Shown: positions 25,801-35,240 of the stretch, piece after piece | Layout of the letters: each line of letters begins with the position of its first letter | How positions within the stretch are numbered: position 1 is the stretch's first letter | Origin: Owenia fusiformis | Taxonomy: Eukaryota; Annelida; Polychaeta; Sabellida; Oweniidae | NCBI GenBank assembly: GCA_903813345.2 | Contig: CAIIXF020000012.1 | Coordinates: 30,018,184-30,082,183, forward strand | Direction: 5' to 3' | Length of the DNA: 64,000 nucleotides | Made by a program: the position numbers and the translations under genes | The notes under the pieces: model-generated | Databases searched by the model: none | Seen by the model: the letters and a program-made list of their open reading frames with translations, nothing else | Told to the model about the DNA's origin: nothing

Positions 25801-28800
25801 TCTGATTTGGAGATGTCAGTTGATGACCAAGGTGATGTCAGCACTGTTGAAGAGCAATCCACCCACAACAATGTTTATGGTAAGACAAAACCTTTGATAT
25901 CACACTTTGCTTTTGCTGCTAGGCAGGTGGCTGGATGAGTGAGAGTCACAAGTCTTGTCATCAAAATATCAGGAAAATTGCTTGCTTATCCATTCAACTT
26001 GAGCTTTTTTGCAGATGCAAGAGGAGACTAGCGCCATTAGATCTGATAAAGTTTCTGCAGTGAGCACCATTAAAACAAGTGGGCGCAGCACCCACCTGAG
26101 ATTTTGAAAATAGGCTTACACCCACTCGCACCCACTTGAAAATGAGAAAAATCATGAAAAATTGGCATATTTTGACCAATTTCAGTCTGAATTGTGAAAA
26201 TGAGAATTTTGCACACACTTGAGAAAAAATCCTGTGGAGAACACTGTTCTGTGACTGCAATTTTGATTAACCTGTATTTATTGGATGTGGCTGAATCAGA
26301 TTTATGCATATAGTGTTGATGAATTCTTCTTTTAAAAGATCCATGCAAAATTGAAAATACTTTTTGACTTTTCAGATATTGCTTAGGATAACCTAGAAGT
26401 TGTTTGAGATTTTATTCAAAAAATCATATTGAAGTAAAATACAATGTATTTGAATTTATGCCATTTTTTGACAATTTAACATTATTGAAGATAGTAACAT
26501 AAATCCTGATGCCCAAATTTCTCAGTTAACATTATAATATATTATTTTATTATTCCAGCCACATATGCTGCCATACCAGCAAAGCCTACCACGAAATCTG
26601 AGCATAAGAAGCATTCACTTTCTGTGACAAATCTGAAGTTGATTCAGAGTACGATAGAAGCAGCTTCTATAAATGAACCGAAACGAGTGTTAGAGGATGA
26701 CTCTGATAGTGACATGGCTGGAGACTCAGATTCAGACTCCCCTGAACATGTCTATGAACCAAGGCCTTCTAAAAGTGAGTATTTCTGAAAGGTGGCGAGA
26801 GCTCATATAGATGGTAGTTGACATATTGTCAATGGTTTGTAGTAGTGTAAAACCTGTCCAATCTGAACACCCCTGGGACTGTTCAAAAGAGTTGTTCATA
26901 TTTTTCATATTTCAAGGTTTTTTAAAGATGAAAATCAATGAAAGATTGGAGCAAGAAAAAGTGTACACATTGAGAGATGTTCGGATTTAAGAGAGGTGTT
27001 CAGATATACAGGTTTCACTGACCTTGTATATCCCAACTCTCCCATCAGTTTATTAGGCGAGGAAGAAACTGAAAAAGAGGCTGTTTTAAAGGTTAACCCC
27101 CCCCCCCTAGTTTTAACAGGTTGAAATTTAAAAAGCTAATGAAGCAAGATTTGTATAGATTTAGCAATTATGACTAATTTTTAAGACAATATCCCTTGGA
27201 AACTCCTTATATTAAGTGGTTGCCATGGCAACACATTTTGACTGTCATTATTATAAACATTGTTAATATTTGTTGTGGCAAACTAATTTACGCTAAATAA
27301 TAACTGTAGATGCCTTGTTGTCTGAATAAAGTTATATCATTGCATTTCAGGGCTAAAGGTAACAAGAGCTAATAAGCTGAAAACTATTTCTACAGAAGCT
27401 ACAGGAACTCCAGAGCGAGGATGCACTAAGACGAATGATACACTCACAGAAGCTACAAAAACTGCAGAAATTACCACAAATAGGATCAATAGTTGTGTGG
27501 AACCCATAATAAAACAAAGTGAGACAAATGTTGTGGAAGGGCATTCAAAAACAAAAGAGGGAACAATTGGGATAAAGGAAGGAACAATTGGTGCAAAGGA
27601 AGGAACAATAGGGACAGAGCAAGGTGCATTTCTTACAAAGCAAGGGATAAGTGAAGGGAAAATTCTTACCATTCAAGATACAATTAGTATAATACAAGGG
27701 ACAAAGTGTTCAAAGCAACCTACAATAGGTACTTTACAAGGGACATTGGGTACAAAGCAACCATCAATTGGTACAATACACGGGACAACGGGTATGGAGC
27801 AAGTGAAAATTGGTACAATACAAGGGACAATGGGTTCAAAGCAATGGACAATTGCTACATTGAAAGGGAAAATGGTTGCAAAGCAACCATCAATTGGTAC
27901 AATACAAGGGACAATGAATACAAAGCAACCAACAATTGCTACAATACAAAGGACAATAGATACAAATCAACCATCAATTGGTACAATACAAGGGACAATG
28001 GTTACAAAGCAACCATCAATTGGTACAATACAAGGGACAATGAATACAAAGCAACCATCAATTGGTACAATACAAGGGACAATGGTTACAAAGCAACCAT
28101 CAATTGGTACAATACAAGGGACAATGAACACAAAGCAACCATCAATTGGTACAATACAAGGGACAATGGTTACAAAGCAACCATCAATTGGTACAATACA
28201 AGGGACAATGAATACAAAGCAACCATCAATTGGTACAATACAAAGGACAATGGTTACAAAGCAACCAACAATTGCTACAATGCAAGTGACAATGGTTGCA
28301 AAGCAACCATCAATTGGTACAATACATGGGACAATCGGTACAAAGCAACCAACAATTGCTACAATACAAGGAACAATTGGTACAAAGCAACTGACAATTG
28401 GTACAACAGGTAAACAAGTTGCATATCTTACAAACCAGGGCTCTATAGGTACAAAGGAAGGAAACATCGTTACTGCACAAGATCCTTTAGGTACAATACA
28501 AGGAGCCTCAGTTGATGAACAAAATAAAACAAATATTACAAAACATAGAAGAATTGCTCCAAAGCAAATGACATCAACAACAAACAATGTTGTTCCAAGT
28601 TCTAATGCTGCAGATGCCTCTAATGTGGTCCAGGGATCAGTTGAAGTTGTTGCTGTTCAAGCGAATGGTTATCTTCAGCTTGTACCAAAAGAAAAGTTTG
28701 TACAAATGTCTCATTTTGCAAACCCACAGGTCTTATATATGGGAACATCTGGTTAGTATTTGTTTATATTCATTCATTCATTCAGCAGTCAAAATTTAGT

Positions 28801-30801
28801 GTATTATTTTTTAGTGAAACTTATTTTTTCTGGGGGCATACCTGTCAAGATTTCTTTAAGAAAAATCGGGAGAAAATCGGTATTTCTATAAAAAAATCTA
28901 GATTGTTTAGAATAATCGGGAGAAATTGGGAGTTAAGAATGAAAATTGGGAGGAAATCAGGGTTTACAAAAATAATCAGGAGAAAATCAGGATTGATTAG
29001 GATTAATCAAGAGAAATCTGGAGTTTACAATGAAAATCGGGAGGAAATTGAGGTTAACATAGGTAAATTGATAAATAGGTTTTCGAATTGCATTTGGGCT
29101 GATAATTACTATCTTTGTTTATTAATATATCCATGAGATATCATCAGCAAAATTAGCTTTACTTATTGAACAATCAGTAATGGTGACTTTAAATGTAAAC
29201 CCTAATGGTACTTATTCCATGAACCCTTCTTTGCAGATCCGCCAAGCATAACTAAAACCTCATCACATACATCTGCATCTGTTGGTCAAGGATCAGCATT
29301 AGCAGCACCAAATGTGGCAAGGATCAAGAAAGGATCACAACCTCACATAAAAATTATCAAAAAGACTGTTGTAAAAGACAAAGTGTTGTCAACAGGTGGC
29401 CTTCACACAAAAGACACATCTCTTGGTGTTACTGTTATACCAAGTGGATCAAAACAGGGCCTTCCGAGCAATTCTGAGACCTCAAAATCAACTACGCTTG
29501 GTAATTCTGAGACCTCACAATCAAATAAGCTTGGTAATTCTGAGACCTCAAAATCAACTGCGCTTAGTAAATCTGAGACCTCACAATCAAATAAGCTTGG
29601 TAATTCTGGGACCTCAAAATCAACTACGCTTGGTAATTCTGAGTCCTCAAAATCAACTATGCTTAGTAATTCTGAGACCTCACAATCAAATAAGCTTGGT
29701 AATTCTGAGACCTCAAAATCAACTGCGCTTAGTAAATCTGAGACTTCACAATCAAATAAGCTTGGTAATTCTGGGACCTCAAAATCAAGTACGCTTGATA
29801 ATTTTGAGTCCTCAAAATCAACTATGCTTCTTAGTAATTCTGAGACCTCACAATCAACTACTATTGGTAACTCTGAGACCTCAAAATCAACTGCGTTTAG
29901 TGAGACCTCACAATCAAATAAGCTTGGTAATTCTGGGACCTCAAAATCAACTACGCTTGGTAATTCTGAGTCCTCAAAATCAACTGCGTTTAGTGAGACC
30001 TCACAATCAAATAAGCTTGGTAATTCTGGGACCTCAAAATCAACTACGCTTGGTAATTCTGAGTCCTCAAAATCAACTGTGCTTGGTAATTCTGAGTCCT
30101 CAAAATCAACTATGCTTGGTAATTCTGAGACCTCAAAATCAACTACGCTTCGTAATTCTGAGACCTCACAATCAAATAAGCTTGGTGATTCTGAGACCTC
30201 ACGATCAACTACGCTTTGTAATTCTGAGATCTCACAATCAACTACGCTTAGTAATTCTGAGACCTCACAATCAAATAAGCTTGGTGATTCTGAGGCATCA
30301 CAATCAAATAAGCTTGGTAATTCTGAGACCTCACAATCAACTTTGTTTAGAAATTATGAGACCTCAAAATCAACTATGCTTGGTAATTCTGAGACTTCAA
30401 AATCAAATAAACTTGGTAATTTTGAGACCTCAAAATCAACTATGCTTGGTAAATCAGAGACTTCACAATCAACTAAGATTGATAATTCTGAGTCCTCAAA
30501 ATCAACTACGCTTGGTAATTCTGAGACCTCAAAATCAACTACGCTTAGTAATTCCGAGTCCTCAAAATCAATTGCGCTTGGTAATTCAGAGACCTCAAAA
30601 TCAACTATGCTTGGTAATTCTGAGACCTCAGTATCAAGTACACTTGGTAATTCGGAGACCTCAATATCAAGTACGCTTGGTAATTCTGAGTCCTCAAAAT
30701 CAACTACACTTGGTAATTCCGAGATCTCAAAATCAAGTACGCTTGGTAATTCTGAAACCTCAATATCAAGTACGCTTGGTAATTCTGAGACCTCAAAATA
30801 A
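18721..30801 (+). CDS. multi-C2H2 zinc-finger protein with long tandem-repeat tail (8 exons)
   Basis: Joining 18721-19858, 21249-21389, 22187-22306, 23239-23520, 25604-25879, 26559-26774, 27351-28751 and 29237-30801 gives 5139 nt, 1712 residues and one stop. Every internal intron is phase 1 with AG/GT ends. The first join restores the second His of finger 8, which supports the model. Domain order: acidic N-terminus; nine C2H2 fingers (~residues 68-420); a Trp-rich and C..H.H region (~430-550) resembling FLYWCH/FAR1-type DNA-binding modules; Ser/Asp-rich linker; ~17 repeats of 14 residues (~840-1080); ~40 repeats of 11 residues (~1270-1711). It is probably a nuclear DNA-binding protein. The exon 3/4 join is the least certain. 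Minisatellites also fill intron 3 and the 3' flank. I know of no named orthologue. Confidence 0.8.
20255..20477. mobile_element. foldback element in intron 1
   Basis: TTCACAACCTTACAAATACC at the left pairs with the right end AATAAAGGTTGTGAA. The inner segments AATTATCAACTCTTT / AAAGAGTTGATATT and CTACATAAC / GTTATGTAG also pair, so it folds along most of its length. Confidence 0.75.
20480..20909 (+). mobile_element. CAGATGCGAGTAG TIR element, copy 1
   Basis: It is bounded by CCCAGATGCGAGTAG and CTACTCGCATTTGGG, 15-bp inverted ends. The ~430-bp interior matches 47861-48290 in direct orientation (e.g. AATAATCTTGATTTACGTCA, CCCCATAGACCCCATG, CACCTGGTGG). There is no coding capacity. A TAA flanks both ends. 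Confidence 0.88.
21249..21389 (+). CDS. zinc-finger gene exon 2
   Basis: The acceptor is AAATTTAG and the donor is CATTAG then GTAGGT. With the A carried from exon 1 it reads K-SSHNVELPNG. The SSH supplies the second His of finger 8 (C-x2-C-x12-H-x4-H). The exon then encodes finger 9, CLIEGCDF..VVEHMNESH (C-x4-C-x12-H-x4-H). It is 141 nt, phase 1 to 1. Confidence 0.85.
21412..21501. mobile_element. 90-bp micro-MITE in intron 2
   Basis: ATGCAGTGGTCACATT and AATGTGACCACTGCAT are exact inverted ends. The interior carries GAGTATTTTATTCAAAATTG, a word also seen near 11495 and 35500. Confidence 0.8.
21719..22168. mobile_element. cluster of CAGTAAAAC..GTTTTACTG elements in intron 2
   Basis: 21719-21859 is bounded by CAGTAAAACTTGTAAAGTGG and ACTAAGACAGGTTTTACTG. 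Partial relatives follow to 22168, sharing GTGGAACACCT and TTTTTAGAGGTACC words. A related element lies in intron 6 (26847-27020). Confidence 0.65.
22187..22306 (+). CDS. zinc-finger gene exon 3
   Basis: The acceptor is TTTTATAG and the donor is CGCC then GTAAGT; 120 nt, phase 1 to 1. It encodes ETEKKSFENM, FWAWKQEIEEKTYSYYP, SWGKLVSSKR. The spaced F..W..EI.E.T pattern resembles the start of a domain seen in metazoan proteins with FAR1/MULE-like zinc modules. This is recalled, not searched. Confidence 0.75.
22438..23215 (+). repeat. 21-bp minisatellite in intron 3
   Basis: Units of CAAATTGCAACAAATATCAGT and variants repeat at ~22438-22540 and ~22740-23215. A longer duplicated piece (CCAGCGCACCA, TTTACTTCAAATGCAACAGA) occurs at 22957 and 23207. 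The second piece abuts the exon 4 acceptor, so the splice site itself may derive from the repeat. Confidence 0.85.
23239..23520 (+). CDS. zinc-finger gene exon 4
   Basis: The acceptor is CAACAGAG (the AG two bases earlier would give an early stop). The donor is TTAAAG then GTATTT. It is 282 nt, phase 1 to 1. It encodes a basic stretch, then LNRRCFANMALRINVGETVD, VVFMKTHSHD and LEDVSLMPRKYRP. One Cys followed by H-x-H ~30 residues later suggests a FLYWCH/GCM1/WRKY-type zinc fold. The 5' boundary is tentative. Confidence 0.65.
23800..24681 (+). repeat. degenerate tandem repeat in intron 4
   Basis: The segment AGCGATTTTGTTCATAT..GTGAATACT..CACTGTCTAATGACATTT recurs at ~24211, 24369, ~24462 and 24591. 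AAAATGGC(C/T)G(C)C-like cores occur between copies. Upstream lies a CCGTCCGTCCAT-type simple repeat at ~23840-23895. Confidence 0.75.
24682..24963. mobile_element. 282-bp foldback element in intron 4
   Basis: Arms 24682-24803 and 24841-24963 are near-perfect inverted copies. They share AACATGCTATTTACATCTTG, GCATCCTGCTTGCAGCGAGA and GACGGAC. The loop is 37 bp and there is no coding capacity. Confidence 0.88.
25376..25513 (+). repeat. interspersed repeat (GTCACCA..GGTGACAT family), copy 1
   Basis: It starts TTATGTCACACCATAAGTGG and continues with TGACATTTTGCATGTTAATG. Related stretches lie at 33513-33625 and 33687-33770, each beginning with a similar palindromic head. Confidence 0.6.
25604..25879 (+). 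CDS. zinc-finger gene exon 5
   Basis: The acceptor is TTGATGTAG and the donor is TTTATG then GTAAGA; 276 nt, phase 1 to 1. It encodes a Ser/Thr/Asp-rich linker (LPGPDQPLKFVSEPAPDP, then repeated S/T-D-V and SDSD motifs). It is probably disordered. Confidence 0.78.
26559..26774 (+). CDS. zinc-finger gene exon 6
   Basis: The acceptor is TTATTATTCCAG and the donor is TCTAAAA then GTGAGT; 216 nt, phase 1 to 1. It encodes a basic segment (KPTTKSEHKKHSLSV), a short helix-like NLKLIQSTIEAASI, then acidic DDSDSDMAGDSDSDSP. The last may be a casein-kinase-2-type acidic stretch. Confidence 0.8.
26847..27020. mobile_element. TIR element in intron 6
   Basis: GTAAAACCTGTCCAATCTGA at the left and GGTGTTCAGATATACAGGTT at the right form inverted ends. 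It is the same family as the intron 2 cluster. Confidence 0.6.
27351..28751 (+). CDS. zinc-finger gene exon 7 with 14-residue tandem repeat
   Basis: The acceptor is GCATTTCAG and the donor is CATCTG then GTTAGT; 1401 nt, phase 1 to 1. About 17 tandem units of 42 bp (~27700-28410) encode GTIQGTMVTKQPSI and variants, preceded by imperfect EGTIGTKEG-like units. After the repeat comes SSNAADASNVVQGSVEV and YLQLVPKEKFVQ. Two other frames (plus 27706-28413, minus 27967-28587) are also open across the array, simply because the 42-bp unit lacks stops there. The even spacing and internal homogeneity point to recent unequal exchange. Confidence 0.82.
29237..30801 (+). CDS. zinc-finger gene exon 8 (last) with 11-residue tandem repeat
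   Basis: The acceptor is CTTCTTTGCAG. After PPSITKTSSHTSASVGQG and a Lys-rich piece (HIKIIKKTVVKDK), about 40 units of 33 bp (from ~29480) encode LGNSETSKSTT and variants (SQSNK, SISST). The unit ends directly at TAA (30799-30801), so the protein closes ..NSETSK. The tail is ~45% Ser/Thr with no hydrophobic core, so it is probably disordered. Indels are in whole codons (e.g. extra L at ~29829, loss at ~29895). Confidence 0.82.
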
Positions 30802-30929
30802 AAAGTGTCTGATGGAACAGAAATTTCGATTTTAAATGTGCCTGATAGTGATATTTGCAACTGGAAAAATTGAAAAAGAACTTGTCAGAATTAGAGAATT
30901 TTTTATCTCTGTTTCAACAACTGGAAGAT

Positions 30930-31320
30930 ATGCAATCTAAATACATGTAGTTGAGATATGCAATCTAAGTACATGTAGTTGAGGAGATGTGCAATCTAAA
31001 TACATGTAGTTGAGGAGATACGCAATCTAAGTACATGTAGTTGAGGAGATATACAATCTAAGTACATGTAGTTGAGGAGATATGCAATCTAAATACATGT
31101 AGTTGAGGAGATATGCAATCTAAGTACATGTAGTTGAGGAGATATGCAATCTAAATACATGTACTTGAGGAGATATGCAATCTAAGTACATGTAGTTGAG
31201 GAGATATGCAATCTAAATACATGTAGTTGAGGAGATATGCAATCTAAGTACATGTAGTTGAGGAGATATGCAATCTAAGTACATGTAGTTGAGGAGATAC
31301 ATGTATGCAATCTAAGTTGA
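30930..31320 (+). repeat. 31-bp minisatellite in the 3' flank of the zinc-finger gene
   Basis: About 12 units of GATATGCAATCTAAGTACAT followed by GTAGTTGAGGA. The period is 31 bp (first spacing 28). It starts ~130 bp after the stop codon and is followed by AATAAA at 31355-31360, so it probably lies in the 3' UTR. Confidence 0.9.
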
Positions 31321-31354
31321 GGAGATGAGGATGAGAAAGAACAGTGTACCAAGA

Positions 31355-31360
31355 AATAAA
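31355..31360 (+). terminator. candidate polyadenylation signal AATAAA
   Basis: First AATAAA after the 31-bp array, ~555 bp beyond the zinc-finger stop codon. It is suggestive only. Confidence 0.4.
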
Positions 31361-31806
31361 GAACTTAGAAACTTACTGGTCGTTTACATATTGAGATGCA
31401 TTGACGGGCTTTCCTTTATCTTTCAAAATGGGGTGTGAGAATTGTGAATTTCAAACCAAAATTGTCTAAAGGAAGAACATGTAGAAGTAATAGAGTGTAA
31501 AATGTTCTAACAATCTTCCAAATTATGCCAATGTTTTCATTATAACTGTATAAATCTTATTTTATTTCTCAAAACAGAATTAGTCGAAGTTATTGAAAAT
31601 ACTGTCCCATTCTATTAGTATGATTTGAATTGTTTTGTTATGTCTAAACTGTTTGGACTTTAAGATATGATATCTAAACATGGAATAATGAATCAAAATA
31701 AAAAATATAGTGAAATTATTAATTACCTCTATATTCCCTTTTCCAATATACTTTAAAGTAAATGAATGAGCTTGAAATTGTCCATTTCCACCCAATATCT
31801 TTTTAT
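31361..31806. other. no gene seen; one half of a split duplication
   Basis: 31745-31803 (AATGAATGAGCTTGAAATTG..) matches 33340-33400. The two are separated by the element at 31808-33228. Confidence 0.5.
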
Positions 31807-31807
31807 T

Positions 31808-33228
31808 AGACTCCAGATGTAAATCTGGAGTCTATTACTTTCGTCAGTATTCTTCTTTATTATTCTTCTACACACGTTTTCTCAATAACTAGAAGACCTT
31901 GAGTCAAGTCATGTATATGGTCAATTTAGGTCCAGTATCTAGTTTCTCGGAAATTGGGTCAATTTTTTATCTAGGTCAAAGGTCGAGAACTAGGTCAAAT
32001 CTTGTATTTTCATCATTTTACCAATTTTCTCAGTCGTTCATCGATATTTTTTCTCGGTCTTTTTTTCTTCATGTTCCTTGGAAACAAAGCTAATTCCGAA
32101 AGGCAAATCGTTTTTTGATTACTCTTACCAATTTTGAAATATGGCTTTCCGGAAAGTAGGTCAAAACAACAAGTTCTCCAAATTCAAAGTATGAGTTATG
32201 CATTAGGGGCAGAATTTTGTCAGGAATCGTAATCTGCAAACCAAATTTGACTTCCGGTTCGGAAGTTATGGCGTTTTGAAAGCTCAAAAATCGCTAAATT
32301 CGGTGCCCATGTTAAGCCAATGGAAAAAAGAGTTCAGCTAAATATAATGAACGCTTTTAAAAGAATAAGACCTCAAAAGCTATCTAGCTTCAAAATTTGG
32401 ACACCAAAATGCCTAGGTCAAAATCTAGGTCAAATTCAAAGGTTTTCCTTATTTTTGCGATTTTGACACTACACTTTGATAATATTCCTCGAAATTGTGT
32501 ATACATGTAGCCAAGAGTGTGCTAATAGCGTTAGCCTTTTGCCACCAGAAAGTATTTTGACCCACTTTTGAGATATGGTGTCCAAAAAGTAGGTCAAAAT
32601 AAAAAGTTCTCCAAATTTAACATATGAGTTATGAATTAAGGGTAGAATTGTCTCAGAAATCCGAATCTGCAAACCAAATCTCGATCCGACTTCCGGTTCC
32701 AAAGTTATGGCGTGTCCGAAAAGTAGGTCAAAATAAAAATTCGCCAAATTTAACGTATGAGTTATGAACATGGGGTAGAATTTTGTCAGGAATCCGAATC
32801 TTTAAATCAAATTTCGATCCGACTTCCGGTTCGGAAGTTATTGCGTTTTGAAATTTCGGAAAATTGATCTGATGGTATCCTGATAGAAAGTCAAGGGTAG
32901 AGAAGAAAATATTGAAAAATTCATCCATCCTTTCTATCTGATCCTATCCTTCCTATCTATCCTTACTTCGTATCCTTTCCTTCATATCCTTCCAATCCTC
33001 TCCTATCATATCCTTTCTTCCTATTCTGTTCTATCCTATCCTTCTTTCTTATTCTATCCTATCGTTCCTTCCCATTCTATCCTATCCTACCTTCCTATTT
33101 TATCCATCCATCTTATTCTGAATGACTCAACTTATTCTGGATGACTCGGCTTATTTTAGATGACTTGGCTTAAAAAAGTCTAGATCTGGAGTCTGAAATT
33201 GAACTTCGTTCAATTTCCAAAGTCTAGT
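31808..33228. mobile_element. 1.4-kb repeat element inserted in a tandem duplication
   Basis: It opens GACTCCAGATGTAAATCTGG and closes GATCTGGAGTCTGAAATTG..AAGTCTAG. Inside, a cassette with AATCTGCAAACCAAATTTGA and CCGACTTCCGGTTCGGAAGT recurs at ~32220, ~32665 and ~32800. A CTATCCTATCCTTCC-type tract fills 32928-33110. No transposase frame is visible. Confidence 0.65.
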
Positions 33229-33229
33229 T

Positions 33230-33490
33230 ATTTTAAAGATATGGTTATGTCTGTCAATGTATCTTGATAACGAAAAGTGGACACTGTTATAATATGTCTG
33301 TGCATTCCACAATTACGTTGTTAAAGGGCCCGTGAAAAGTAAAGGAATGAGCTTGAATTCTTCCATTTCCATCAATATTTTTATTTTTAAGATAAGGTTA
33401 TGGCTGTCAATGTATCTTGATTATGAAAAATGGACACTGTTATAATATGTTGTATGCATTCCACATTTACATTGTTAAAGTAAATATATT
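33230..33490 (+). repeat. ~155-bp tandem duplication
   Basis: GGTTATGTCTGTCAATGTAT..GGACACTGTTATAATATGT at ~33241 recurs with few changes at ~33405, including the GCATTCCACAATTACGTTG part. Confidence 0.8.
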
Positions 33491-33512
33491 TCATTTGAAC
33501 ACTTCCGTTATA

Positions 33513-33770
33513 ATTATATCACTACCAGAAGTGGTGAAATATTGTTCTATAGTGTCTTAAATTTTTTCGTGGACGGTTGGCGTCTGTAACAAATGTCAGG
33601 TGGTGACATTTTGCATGTTAATGTAAAATATTAGCCTTCTAAACTTGTACTAATACCATGAGAACAGGTCCATAGCAATATCATTTATTATGTCACCACT
33701 GATGCGGTGACATAGTTTGTCTGGAACTTTTTTGCGGTCGGCGTCTGTAACAAATGGCAGGTAGTGGTTA
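33513..33770 (+). repeat. GTCACCA..GGTGACAT family, copies 2 and 3
   Basis: Heads ATCACTACCAGAAGTGGTGA (33519) and TGTCACCACTGATGCGGTGA (33691) both lead into CGGCGTCTGTAACAAATGGC-like text. They are related to 25376-25513. Confidence 0.6.
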
Positions 33771-34094
33771 TTCTTATCATTATTAAAGGTCCGTTATGTC
33801 ATTATGTTTAGGCCTAATACTGATCCAAAATAACTGCCACGTGTTTTAATAAAAGAAGTGAAATATTATACAAATAGTTTGTTCAGTTGACAGACTGAGA
33901 GGATTAACTGCACATCACTCGTATGAGAATACCATTTATTTATTAATACCATGGTATTTACTGTACATGAAACGATACACCCCTGTCTCAAATTTTCTTA
34001 ACTAACTAATAGTTTTTACTTCAAACTGCCAGAAATGAACTAAATACTGACATATTTTATTGTTAACGCCCTACATTGATACGATAGTACAGTA

Positions 34095-34255
34095 GTAAAG
34101 CCTCAGTCACATTTGCTATACGACGGCCGTATCTTCACAAAGATTTGCATCGTATCGCTTATCCCTATATTTAATGCTGCATATTTCTCTTGATTTTGGG
34201 AAGCTACGGCCGCTGTACGTTTGCCGTAGATCAATTGAGACTCGGGCATTAGTCA
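34095..34255. mobile_element. possible small TIR element
   Basis: GCCTCAGTCACATTTGC..CGACGGCCGTA at one end and TACGGCCGCTGT..GAGACTCGGGC at the other are weakly inverted. The GTCACATTTG and GATCAATT words recall the 492-bp family. Confidence 0.4.
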
Positions 34256-34319
34256 TGTCAATGTGTAGTTGATGTTTTGAATGACAAACCGTCCTTATGT
34301 TCAGACGTTCTTGACTGTA

Positions 34320-34518
34320 CAGGGTGTTTCATAATGACCGTCCACAATTCCACAGCTAGGCCTTATCAATTTGATTGTTAAGCTATGCATAGCGATCTAG
34401 GATTAGCTGTGGAATTGTGGAGGATACACGGTTAACTGAGGAAATTGTTTGATAAAGGTCACGGTTTCTAGGATTGGTATAGTTGTTGGAGGGGGCGGTC
34501 ATTTTGAGACACCCCGTG
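34320..34518. mobile_element. Tc1/mariner-type MITE
   Basis: The ends are CAGGGTGTTTCATAATGACC and GGTCATTTTGAGACACCCCG. A TA lies just outside the left end (34318-34319), and the right end is followed by TTA. An inner pair CCACAATTCCACAGCTA / TAGCTGTGGAATTGTGG lets it fold further. Confidence 0.78.
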
Positions 34519-34879
34519 TTACCCTTTATCATTGAACTCAGGTGTTGTCTGTCATGAAATGATATTGAATTTATCATTCGCGGTACAGACTGACATTTTC
34601 ATTTGTTCTTTTGCATGTCAAATACGATTTCTATAACATGCACTCTTCCCGAGGCCATCGGAATAAGATACATCTTCGAATTCTCACCTAGTGTACGGAG
34701 TTAATGTAGCGGTACGTTTTGCAAGAAATAAAATGACCTGAATAAGAAATTATATATGTTGCTGCATCCCCGAGCCTACTCGTCTCTACCAGGAAAATGT
34801 TCCACAGATGTTACATATTAACTGAGGCTAGATATTAAGATTAGATGGTGGATTTTCTCGTAACTGGTTCTGCAGATTA

Positions 34880-35240
34880 TTGCTATATGCCCTCGTCGTG
34901 CCATTGCTATGTCCTCGTCGTGCCATTACAATGCCCTCATCGTGCCATTACAATGCCCTCGTCGTGCCATTACAATGCCCCCGTCGTGCCATTGCTATGC
35001 CCTCGTGCCATTACAATACCCTCGTCGTGCCATTACAATGCCCCCGTCGTGACATTACAGTGCCCTCGTCGTGCCATTACAATGCCCTCGTCGTGCCATT
35101 ACAATGCCCTCATCGTGCCATTACAATGCCCCCGTCGTGCCATTGCTATGCCCTCGTCGTGCCATTACAATGCCCTCGTCGTGCCATTACAATGCCCCCG
35201 TCGTGCCATTACAATGCCCTCGCAGTACCACTATGCCTTA
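34880..35240 (+). repeat. 22-bp minisatellite
   Basis: About 16 units of ATGCCCTCGTCGTGCCATTA followed by CA, with a few shortened units (e.g. ~35001). All three plus frames stay open because 22 is not a multiple of three and the unit lacks stops. I treat it as non-coding. Confidence 0.92.

Noticed and set aside
27967-28587. 206-codon minus-strand frame
   Set aside because: Shadow of the 42-bp coding array; the plus frame fits the splice phases of exons 1-8.
29396-30835. 479-codon plus-strand frame (repeating LRPQNQLRLVI)
   Set aside because: Alternative frame of the 33-bp array; it does not join exon 7 in phase and lacks non-repeat flanking coding sequence.
34880-35240. CRISPR array
   Set aside because: Units are contiguous with no unique spacers, in a eukaryotic context.
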